This document shows, in pieces, positions 7,608 through 14,627 of a DNA stretch of 32,713 nt (positions are counted from its first letter, which is position 1; each line of letters begins with the position of its first letter). Both the position numbers and the translations under genes were made by a program. Source of the stretch: DATJHM01 sp035493895. GTDB taxonomy: Bacteria > Chloroflexota > Ktedonobacteria > Ktedonobacterales > Ktedonobacteraceae. Location: the NCBI GenBank assembly GCA_035493895.1, contig DATJHM010000114.1:1-32713 (forward strand), in the 5' to 3' direction. The notes under the pieces are model-generated. The model had not been told where the DNA came from, did not search any database, and saw only the letters and a list, made by a program, of their open reading frames with translations.

Positions 7608-10600
7608 ATGAAAAGGAAGCGTATTCTTGCTTGCATAGTAGCATTAGCTATACTCTGTGCAAGCGCTTCCGTAGCTCTTGGAGCTTTTGTTGCTCCGGGT
7701 ACGGCTTATGCGTCTCCCGCTACGCCAACCGCTACGGATTTTACCATTAATGCAGGTTCAGATCCCTGGGGGACAGCCTTTGATAGCAGTGGTAATGTCT
7801 GGGTGGCAGTGCCTGGCTGTGATCCCTCGCCGTATTGTAGCACCGGTACACCTCCTGGTCGTCTGGATGTCTATAATCCGCAAGCGAGTTCCTGGGTGAC
7901 ATCCCATCAGTTGCCAGCGGGTTTTGGGCAACCGCTTTTCGTCGCCTTTGATAAGCAGGGGCGTGCCTGGTTTCCTATGCCAATGACGAACTCTTTAGGA
8001 ATGTATAATCCCTCGAATAATACGTATAGCCAATGGGTTGTACCCACTGCCGGTTCTGGTCCGTGGGGAGTGGCGATTGACTCAAAGGGCGTGGTCTGGT
8101 TCACGGAACATTATTCAAATAAAATTGGTTCTTTTAATCCTTCAACGCAAACGTTTACAGAGATTGCTACGCCTGCCTCGAATAGTGTGCCTTATGGTAT
8201 TACGGTTGATAGTTCTGACAATGTCTGGTTCACGGAAAATAGTGATGCGGTAGCGTTGATTGCTGAATATACTACGGGTGGCGTGCTGAAAGAATATAAA
8301 ATTCGCAATGGTTCTACCTCTGGTGTCACGCCTCATATGATCACGATTGATCAGAATGGGAATGTCTGGTGGAGTGAGGGATGGGCGACGGCTGTTGGTC
8401 GTCTGGTGCTCTCACAGGCTACTCCTGGTACAAATAATGGGGTGACTGAATATCCATATCAGTCCGCATGTGGCTCCTGTTCTCATACTTCTGGTATTAC
8501 TGCTGATGCGAATGGTTATATCTGGTTTACTGATTCGCTCCAGGGTATCTACGGTTATTTGAATAGTAATGGTTCTGGTTCGCTTTCTATCGTTAATACA
8601 CCTTCCAGTGGTGGCCATCCTCATGATGGTTTGAATGCTGGCCCCAATAATGTGATCTGGTTTACAGAAGAGTTCGCGAACAAACTTGGGAAGATCACAG
8701 GTGGCCCGAGCGGTGGTGGTACAGGCGGAACCCCTACACCCGTACCGTCTCCCTCTCCGACGAGCACGCCGCCCGCAAATGGAGCTGTTCTGGCGCAGGA
8801 TACCTTCCATCGAACGGATCAATCCTTCTGGGGCACCGCTTCGGATGGACAGACCTGGGGAGCAGATGCGAATGTGGCGAGCGCTTTCTCAGTCGCCAAT
8901 AACACGGGCCTGGTGACGAATGCCGGTTTGAGTTATAGTGCAGTGCTTGGACCGTCAATCACAGACTCTGATGTAGTGCTCACCGGTTCTATCAGCAATT
9001 TTGCAAATAACAACTTTGGTCCGGTGTTGCGTTTTACGGATGGCAATAACTGGTACAAGGCCTACATCGATGGGATCAATCTGGTGATCCAGAAGAAGGT
9101 GAATGGAACTGCAACGATCATCCAGACCGCGCCCTTTGCGGCAACGGCCAGCACGCAATACGCGCTGCGTTTCCGCGCCGTAGGGACGACGCTTTCGGCG
9201 AAGGTCTGGGCGACAGCGGGCAGTGAGCCCTCCGGCTGGACAACGACGATCACGGATAGTTCGCTGACTGGTGGGCAGGATGGTGTGCGTGTGCTCTCAT
9301 CGGGTGCGACGACGACAATCAATTCGTTTGTCGCAACTTCTTTGACCAGTGGTGGCAGCACACCAACGCCGACGCCAACAACCCCGCCGACGCCGACGAT
9401 AACGCCTTCGCCGACGAGCACGCCGCCCGCAAATGGAGCAACGCTGGCGCAGGATACGTTCCATCGAGCGAATCAATCCTTCTGGGGGACCGCTTCGGAT
9501 GGACAGACCTGGGGAGCAGATGCGAATGCAGCGAGCGCTTTCTCAGTCGCCAATAATACGGGTCTGGTGACGAATGCCGACCTGAGTTATAGCGCGGTGC
9601 TCGGGCCGTCAATCGCTGACTCTGACGCGTTGCTTACGGGTTCTATCAACAACTTTACGAATAACAACTTTGGTCCGATAGTGCGTTTTACGGATGGTAA
9701 CAACTGGTACAAAGCCTACATTGACGGGGTCAGTCTGGTGATCCAGAAGAAGGTAAACGGAGTCGCAACGATCATCCAGACCGTGCCCTTTGCGGCAACG
9801 GCCAGCACGCAATACGCGCTGCGTTTCCGCGCAGTGGGGACGACGCTCTCGGCGAAGGTCTGGGCGACAGCGGGCAGTGAGCCCTCCGGCTGGACGGCGA
9901 CGGTCACGGATAGTTCGCTGACCAGTGGGCAGGATGGCGTGCGTGTGCTCTCATCGGGCGCGGTAACGACGATCAACTCGTTCGTCGCAACTTCCTTGAC
10001 TGGTGGTGGTACGACAACACCGACGCCGACGCCGACGAGCACGTCTCCGACACCGACGCCGACGAGCGCGGCTCCGACGCCAACACCGACGAGCGCGGCT
10101 CCGACGCCGACGAGCACGCCGCCCGCGAATGGAGCAACGCTGGCGCAAGATACCTTCCATCGAGCGAATCAGTCTTTCTGGGGTACCGCTTCGGATGGGC
10201 AGACCTGGGGCGCAGATGCAAACGCTACCACTGCTTTCTCAGTCGCCAACAATACAGGTCTGGTGACAAATGCCAGCCTGAGCTATAGTGCGGTGTTGGG
10301 GCCGGCAATCGCTGACTCTGACGCGTTGCTTACGGGTTCTATCAACAACTTCACGAATAACAACTTTGGTCCGGTGTTGCGTTTTACAGATGGCAATAAC
10401 TGGTACAAAGCCTACATCGATGGGGTCAGTCTGGTGATCCAGAAGAAGGTGAACGGGGTCACGACGGTGATCAAGACCGTGCCCTTTGCGGCAACGGCCA
10501 GCACGCAATACGCGCTGCGTTTCCGCGCCGTGGGGACGACGCTCTCGGCGAAGGTCTGGGCGACAGCTGGTAGCGAACCTTCGAGCTGGACAACGACGAT

Positions 10601-10916
10601 CACGGATAGTTCGCTGACCAGTGGGCAGGATGGTGTGCGTGTGCTTGCGTCTGGGGCGACGATAACGATCAATTCATTCGTCGCGACTTCTCTGTCCAGT
10701 GGTGGTACGACAACGCCTGCGGCCGCAACGCCGACGCCCCGCCCGACGGCGACGCCATCGCCGACACCGACGCCCCGCCCGACGGCGACACCAGGAGCGA
10801 CACCAACGCCCCGGCCAACGGCGACACCATCACCGACGCCGCAGCCGACGCCAACATCTGGAGTGACACCGACGCCAACGACGGCTTCCACTCCCACTCC
10901 CACTCCTACGCCGTAG
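7608..10916 (+). CDS. Secreted Vgb-like seven-blade propeller with three tandem lectin-like domains
   Basis: Exported protein of 1102 residues. The signal peptide (MKRKR then a hydrophobic core) probably ends at AYA (33-35). Residues about 45-365 hold seven blade motifs (GNVWVAV, GRAWFPM, GVVWFTE, DNVWFTEN, GNVWWSEG, GYIWFTD, NVIWFTEEFANKLGKI), like the neighbour at 4750. Both share a PHDG motif before the last blade. Three nearly identical domains follow at about 396-579, 614-797 and 846-1029, each starting AQDTFHR and containing NFGP(V/I)(L/V)RFTDGNNWYKAYIDG. The alternating strands suggest a concanavalin/LamG-type jelly roll, so sugar binding is possible. Pro/Thr linkers join them, and a 60-residue (T/P/R/S)P tail ends the protein with no anchor or sorting signal. 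Start: AAAAAAGGATG and AGGAC lie before the ATG. It probably arose by duplication of the first propeller with different appended modules. The substrate is unknown. Confidence 0.85.
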   Translation: MKRKRILACIVALAILCASASVALGAFVAPGTAYASPATPTATDFTINAGSDPWGTAFDSSGNVWVAVPGCDPSPYCSTGTPPGRLDVYNPQASSWVTSHQLPAGFGQPLFVAFDKQGRAWFPMPMTNSLGMYNPSNNTYSQWVVPTAGSGPWGVAIDSKGVVWFTEHYSNKIGSFNPSTQTFTEIATPASNSVPYGITVDSSDNVWFTENSDAVALIAEYTTGGVLKEYKIRNGSTSGVTPHMITIDQNGNVWWSEGWATAVGRLVLSQATPGTNNGVTEYPYQSACGSCSHTSGITADANGYIWFTDSLQGIYGYLNSNGSGSLSIVNTPSSGGHPHDGLNAGPNNVIWFTEEFANKLGKITGGPSGGGTGGTPTPVPSPSPTSTPPANGAVLAQDTFHRTDQSFWGTASDGQTWGADANVASAFSVANNTGLVTNAGLSYSAVLGPSITDSDVVLTGSISNFANNNFGPVLRFTDGNNWYKAYIDGINLVIQKKVNGTATIIQTAPFAATASTQYALRFRAVGTTLSAKVWATAGSEPSGWTTTITDSSLTGGQDGVRVLSSGATTTINSFVATSLTSGGSTPTPTPTTPPTPTITPSPTSTPPANGATLAQDTFHRANQSFWGTASDGQTWGADANAASAFSVANNTGLVTNADLSYSAVLGPSIADSDALLTGSINNFTNNNFGPIVRFTDGNNWYKAYIDGVSLVIQKKVNGVATIIQTVPFAATASTQYALRFRAVGTTLSAKVWATAGSEPSGWTATVTDSSLTSGQDGVRVLSSGAVTTINSFVATSLTGGGTTTPTPTPTSTSPTPTPTSAAPTPTPTSAAPTPTSTPPANGATLAQDTFHRANQSFWGTASDGQTWGADANATTAFSVANNTGLVTNASLSYSAVLGPAIADSDALLTGSINNFTNNNFGPVLRFTDGNNWYKAYIDGVSLVIQKKVNGVTTVIKTVPFAATASTQYALRFRAVGTTLSAKVWATAGSEPSSWTTTITDSSLTSGQDGVRVLASGATITINSFVATSLSSGGTTTPAAATPTPRPTATPSPTPTPRPTATPGATPTPRPTATPSPTPQPTPTSGVTPTPTTASTPTPTPTP
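8757..10700 (+). repeat. Three tandem in-gene domain repeats
   Basis: Copies start at 8757, 9411 and 10107, each with CCGACGAGCACGCCGCCCGC, giving periods of 654 and 696 bases. Long stretches are identical at the DNA level, including the part around CAGCACGCAATACGCGCTGC. This points to recent duplication or gene conversion. The size difference comes from the Pro/Thr linker between copies 2 and 3. Confidence 0.9.
10715..10916 (+). repeat. Low-complexity CCGACGCC-type repeats coding the Pro/Thr tail
   Basis: Short imperfect units such as CCGACGCCCCGCCCGACGGC recur and encode TPTPRPTATPSP-type sequence up to the stop codon. Slippage could change the tail length between strains. Confidence 0.75.
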
Positions 10917-10964
10917 GTCCAGTTCTCGTTTGTGGCAACCACAAGCGCATTTCGATATGACAGG

Positions 10965-10997
10965 GAGAGCATTCCAGACAGGAATGCTCTCTTTTTG
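10965..10997 (+). terminator. Rho-independent terminator of the second propeller gene
   Basis: Perfect 11-bp stem (GAGAGCATTCC / GGAATGCTCTC) with loop AGACA and an immediate TTTTT run, 48 bases after the stop codon. Confidence 0.9.
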
Positions 10998-11003
10998 TGG
11001 TGC

Positions 11004-11032
11004 TCGACTCTCTCTGGACAACGTGGTACAAT
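11004..11032 (+). promoter_or_regulatory. Promoter of the HEAT-like gene
   Basis: TCGACT, a 17-base spacer and TACAAT with a TGG extension form a sigma-70-type promoter just after the preceding terminator, about 65 bases before the start codon at 11098. Confidence 0.55.
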
Positions 11033-11097
11033 GGGCTCCATTGTGGTGTGCCCATAACGCCAGACAAAACCACTCCTACGAGAAAAGGAGATAATCT

Positions 11098-12708
11098 ATG
11101 CCGCGAGGACATCAAAGACCTCCGCAAGACAGTGTTGATAGTATCTTGCTTGCTATTTGTCGCCGCGATGATCTCGATAGCGAGACATTGCAGCACTATT
11201 TTGATCGCCTGGAGGATGAATGGACTGAGGGTGCGCGTGACAAGGTACTACACCTGCTGCGCAGTCGCGATGCTGCGGCACATACGGCTGCTATCCTTAT
11301 CCTTGCTGAAGTGGCCTCTGAAGATGATCTTGAAGAATTAGAAGATCTGGTCACCGATCCTACGCTCAGCGATCTGGCGAAACTGGCCCTGGCTCCCGTA
11401 TTAAAAGAACTGGGTTCTGAGATGGTGGATGATGGAATGGTTGAGTATTTAAATGATCCCGCTTCCGCCATGCAGCAGATGCAGATGCGCCTGCTGGAGC
11501 TTGTCGGTAAGAGTGAGATGGGGATCGAGTCGATTCTGCAAGACGTCATCAGTATGCCCCTTGAGCGCCGTCTGGCTTTTATTAGCTGGCTTGGTAGCTG
11601 TAATGATGCTCGTGCCGCCCAGTTGCTTATCCCTCTACTGGAGAATCAGCCGGTGAAGGTCGCTACGGCTGTGGTTGAAGCGCTGGAGCAACTGGGGCCT
11701 GTTGCCTTGCAACAATCTCTGCCTGCGCTGAATTATGTCCTGTCAACGAGTGCTCCGCGCGCCCTGAAGCAACAGGCTCGTGCGACGCTTGGGCGTCTGA
11801 TGATGCAAAGCGCATCCAGCGTGGATACCCCACCTTCGCAAGAGATTGATGTGATGCAACTGGTTCCCCATGAGGCCCGGGCGAGCTATATTGATGGTAC
11901 CGGTTCGCAGCTGGTGATGCTTTCCTGGCTACGTCCTGATGGTTTGTTGAAAGGGATCAACGTGCTCTATCAGGACACAGTGGGCATTAAAGATTGCTAT
12001 GGTATTGATGGCATGGATAAAGAGCGCCGTGCCAGTCTGGTCCAGGATCTACAGGAGCAGGGTTTTTTTAGCTTTGTAGTTCCCTTTGATTTTGCGCGTG
12101 CCCTGATCTTGCAGGCGAGCGAGACAAGCAAGCAGCTCCGCCGGAAATTGCCTATTTCTTATGTCATCTGGCGTTCGATGCTGGAGAACGCACCGCACGA
12201 GGATACTTTGCCAGAGACAGCGCTGGCCCCTCTTGCGCTTGATGCGGAAACACTGGCGCTGGCGAAGCGTGGAGGCGAGCTTTTTCAACTTCCGGAGTTC
12301 CTCTCCTGGTTGTATGATCCTATGGAGCGTACGGAGCCTTTTATTGCCCGCTATCTGCAATTTTATAGTACGGAAGCACCTTCCCAGGGGGCGCGTAAAT
12401 TGACAGCCCCACAGACAAAGAAGCTCCAACGTTTATTGGAAGAACTCGTCGATGAGGCGTTACCCGAGCTTATTGATGATCACTGGCGCGAACGTTTTGA
12501 GCAGCGTTTGCGTTTACAGGCGAAGCTCTTTCAGCTTGCCGATCGAGAACAGGATGCCCGGCTGGCACAGGCTGCGGCCGCTGTGCTCTCTCCTGACTCG
12601 CAGGTACCGGTGGAGGAGCAAGATTTCCTGCGTACGCTGGTTCGCATGTCTATTGAACAGGGCCCTTTGCGTATGATGTTTGCATCTCTCAACCAGAACG
12701 GGGGATGA
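11098..12708 (+). CDS. HEAT-like helical repeat protein, unknown function
   Basis: A 536-residue soluble protein. About the first 240 residues are paired helices of HEAT/ARM type (for example AAHTAAILILAEVASEDDLE and DARAAQLLIPLLENQPVKVA), which usually form a protein-binding solenoid. The middle (about 260-350) changes to a mixed alpha/beta part (GSQLVMLSWLRPDGLLKG), and the C-terminal 200 residues are helical and charged. No catalytic motif, signal peptide or membrane helix is visible. The start has AAGGAG eight bases upstream. It is transcribed alone from the promoter at about 11004 and converges on the DUF1015 gene. A role as a scaffold or regulatory binding protein is inference. Confidence 0.75.
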   Translation: MPRGHQRPPQDSVDSILLAICRRDDLDSETLQHYFDRLEDEWTEGARDKVLHLLRSRDAAAHTAAILILAEVASEDDLEELEDLVTDPTLSDLAKLALAPVLKELGSEMVDDGMVEYLNDPASAMQQMQMRLLELVGKSEMGIESILQDVISMPLERRLAFISWLGSCNDARAAQLLIPLLENQPVKVATAVVEALEQLGPVALQQSLPALNYVLSTSAPRALKQQARATLGRLMMQSASSVDTPPSQEIDVMQLVPHEARASYIDGTGSQLVMLSWLRPDGLLKGINVLYQDTVGIKDCYGIDGMDKERRASLVQDLQEQGFFSFVVPFDFARALILQASETSKQLRRKLPISYVIWRSMLENAPHEDTLPETALAPLALDAETLALAKRGGELFQLPEFLSWLYDPMERTEPFIARYLQFYSTEAPSQGARKLTAPQTKKLQRLLEELVDEALPELIDDHWRERFEQRLRLQAKLFQLADREQDARLAQAAAAVLSPDSQVPVEEQDFLRTLVRMSIEQGPLRMMFASLNQNGG

Positions 12709-12723
12709 GTTCATCTCATCCCC
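12700..12723. terminator. Hairpin spanning both stop codons of a convergent gene pair
   Basis: GGGGATGAG and CTCATCCCC pair perfectly (9 bp) around a five-base loop. The left arm contains the end of the HEAT-like gene and the right arm touches the stop codon of the opposite DUF1015 gene. Neither strand has a T run, so it may act as a bidirectional stop or as 3'-end protection rather than a classic intrinsic terminator. Confidence 0.5.
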
Positions 12724-14030
12724 TACCACAATGGATTCATGACCAATCCAGTGATCAATTTGGGATACAGGTAGGTTGATTTCTGCGGCATACGCTCATC
12801 AGCCTGCGCCACATCACAGACCTGCCGTAACGGAGTGGCGTTCAGCAACAAAGCAGCCTGCGCGGAGCCGCGACGTACCTCTTCCAGTACCTGCTCGGGC
12901 TCGTGTGAGTAGCGTACATAGGTGCCAGCCGTCATATCTTCGGGACGTAGACCCAGCAGAGCCTCTAAGATGAGCCGTTGTGCAATCGCCACATCAAGCG
13001 TGTTCCAGGACTCTGCACGCTTGCTCTCGTGCATAAAACGCTGCCCTTCCGCATTCATCTGGAGTGAAAGCGTCTGCTCCGGGGTATGTACGACCAGCGC
13101 ATGTTGCTGATCTCGTTGCGTCTCGAGAACGCGCAAAACCTGTGCCGCATCCAGTCCGGCGGGGTGCGATTGTACATGGAAGAACTGGCCAAGATGCTGT
13201 GGAGTTAACTTCGCCAGGGCGGCATCGCTCAGATTCGAGAGGAGGCGATGTGTTGGCAGAACGAGCATGCCCGGATCTTCTACGTCTATCAGCGCCATCA
13301 AAGTGAAATTGACGGCATCGTCTGGATGAAGCTCACGCCGCTGCTCGTGTACTTCGGCGCGATAATTGAGCGCTGTCTCGTAGCGATGATGGCCATCGGC
13401 AATATAGAGCTGGCGTTGCGAGAAAAAGTCCTGAATAAGCGCAATCTGCGTTTCATCCTGGATGGGCTGCAACAGATGTTCTTCACCGACCTCATCCGTG
13501 ATCTGGACCTCGGGCTGTTGCGTATACGGCGTCAGTAGTTTGCGTAGCCTGTTCTGAGGATCTTCATAGAGGCACATAATCGGGCTGGTATTGGTAGCGC
13601 AGGCCCGATAGAGCTGCAAGCGGTCGTTTTTCGCTTTTGTCGTCGTATATTCGTGTGGCAGGACAACGCGTGCACTCCAGGGCTCCAGGCGCACCCTGGC
13701 AAGTAAGCTGGTACGTGTGAAGCTTTCGTCCCGATGGTGAAATTTTTGCTGGTAGAGATAGTAACTGGCCTTTTGTTCTTGATACAGCACGCCCTGATGG
13801 CGCCATTCTGCCAGCGTGGCCGCGGCCCGCGTATAGACGTTATCCAGCGTGTTATCGTTGGGGCTCTCTTTCCCCAGCTCAATGCGAATACTATTGTACG
13901 GGCTACGCTCATAATAGCGTGCCTGCGCCTCTTGATGAATAACATCGTATGGAGGGGTAATGACCTCCGCGAGGCTACCTACCCGTTCTTGTGAGAAACG
14001 GATGCCCTGTAATGGTCGCACATCAGCCAT
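12723..14030 (-). CDS. DUF1015 family protein
   Basis: Full-length member (435 residues) of the DUF1015 family, a widespread conserved family without established biochemical function. The typical N-terminus is present (MADVRPLQGIRF then EVITPPYDVI), as is the hallmark ADGHHRYETALNYR at about 212-225 and the region around LLPTHRLL. It is cytoplasmic, with no signal or membrane segment. The ribosome site is weak: GAGG lies about 14 bases before the ATG, but the start agrees with the family N-terminus. It runs convergent to the HEAT-like gene and divergent from the pseudokinase-Rieske gene, with about 600 bases of regulatory DNA between. The His-rich motif suggests phosphate or metal chemistry, but this is speculation. 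Confidence 0.9.
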   Translation of the reverse strand: MADVRPLQGIRFSQERVGSLAEVITPPYDVIHQEAQARYYERSPYNSIRIELGKESPNDNTLDNVYTRAAATLAEWRHQGVLYQEQKASYYLYQQKFHHRDESFTRTSLLARVRLEPWSARVVLPHEYTTTKAKNDRLQLYRACATNTSPIMCLYEDPQNRLRKLLTPYTQQPEVQITDEVGEEHLLQPIQDETQIALIQDFFSQRQLYIADGHHRYETALNYRAEVHEQRRELHPDDAVNFTLMALIDVEDPGMLVLPTHRLLSNLSDAALAKLTPQHLGQFFHVQSHPAGLDAAQVLRVLETQRDQQHALVVHTPEQTLSLQMNAEGQRFMHESKRAESWNTLDVAIAQRLILEALLGLRPEDMTAGTYVRYSHEPEQVLEEVRRGSAQAALLLNATPLRQVCDVAQADERMPQKSTYLYPKLITGLVMNPLW

Positions 14031-14240
14031 AATAGATGGATCTACCTCGATTTCTCTTTTTCAATCTTCTCAGACCCGTTTGCGCTTTGCTGAGAGATGC
14101 TATTGCAGTTTTATTGTATCACGCAACAGGGAAGTCTGATCGTTATAATGAATGAGGTCATTACAGCAGGTCAGCGTCTTGCGTGTGCAGGCAGCTTATC
14201 ATCAATACTATCAATATTTGGTCTTTTGTTCTAAAAACCC

Positions 14241-14270
14241 TTGACAGATACGTAATACCTATGGTACTAT
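14241..14270 (+). promoter_or_regulatory. Consensus -35/-10 promoter
   Basis: Perfect TTGACA (14241-14246), 18-base spacer and TACTAT (14265-14270) with a TGG extension. Transcription would begin near 14277, either as a roughly 350-base leader of the pseudokinase-Rieske gene or as a separate small RNA. Confidence 0.7.
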
Positions 14271-14276
14271 CTGCGT

Positions 14277-14403
14277 GTGGAACAAATGTTCTTGTTTCGC
14301 GAAGCTCTCCCATCCTCATGCTCAACCCCAGATAGAGCCTCTTTGTAGCGGTCGGGTGTTATCCTCTCTCTCTCCCACCCGACCGCCGGGGAAGTAGTTT
14401 TTT
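14277..14403 (+). ncRNA. Possible structured leader or small RNA
   Basis: The segment between the promoter and a T run at 14398-14403 can fold into at least two hairpins: a GCTCT/AGAGC pair (14304-14308 with 14334-14338) and a perfect 11-bp stem GCGGTCGGGTG/CACCCGACCGC (14348-14358 with 14376-14386). Both loops are C/U-rich (ATCCTCTCTCTCTC). The T run begins about 11 bases after the last stem, so termination is uncertain. No known RNA family was recognised. Confidence 0.3.
14280..14291. promoter_or_regulatory. Candidate LexA (SOS) box
   Basis: GAACAAATGTTC is a perfect 12-bp palindrome matching the GAAC-N4-GTTC core of Gram-positive-type LexA sites. It starts a few bases after the predicted transcription start, a normal repressor position. 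The motif used by LexA in this lineage is not known to me, so this is a pattern match only. Confidence 0.4.
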
Positions 14404-14627
14404 CAGTTGATGTGGTTACCCACAAGTCCTATTGCGAGCTATCCATATTGACGTGATATGACACAGTATGTAGACTCTTTTACAGTGAAGCTATGGGATG
14501 CACGGGTCTCAAGCCTGTGCGCGCTTTCCCTCTGGTTTTGGTGTTACTGCTCTCCTTGTATGGGCATGTTGTAAGTCACCTGAATAGCCTGATTTTCGCG
14601 GGTTCATCGTTTGGAAAGAGATGTTGT

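Larger units (their letters stand above)
14031..14627. other. Long leader/intergenic region before the pseudokinase-Rieske gene
   Basis: About 600 bases without a convincing gene. From left to right it holds a possible weak promoter for the DUF1015 gene on the minus strand (extended -10 TGATACAAT near 14115), a strong plus-strand promoter at 14241, a LexA-like palindrome at 14280 and a strong hairpin at 14348-14386. The frame open from 14493 continues into the gene, but it lacks a ribosome site and encodes an unrelated hydrophobic stretch. Confidence 0.5.

Noticed and set aside
8757..10916. Repeated units suggesting a CRISPR array
   Set aside because: Units are 650-700 bases or short coding Pro/Thr repeats in frame, without fixed 20-40-base repeats and unique spacers.
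10412..11041. 209-residue open frame on the minus strand opposite the second propeller gene
   Set aside because: It mirrors the Pro/Thr-coding repeats as Val/Gly repeats, which is a composition artefact of the real gene.
14493..14627. Longer N-terminus for the pseudokinase-Rieske protein, with a hydrophobic stretch like a signal peptide
   Set aside because: No ribosome site before it, whereas GGAAAGAG precedes the inner ATG. An N-terminal signal would also put the kinase-like part outside, against the internal Tat anchor.
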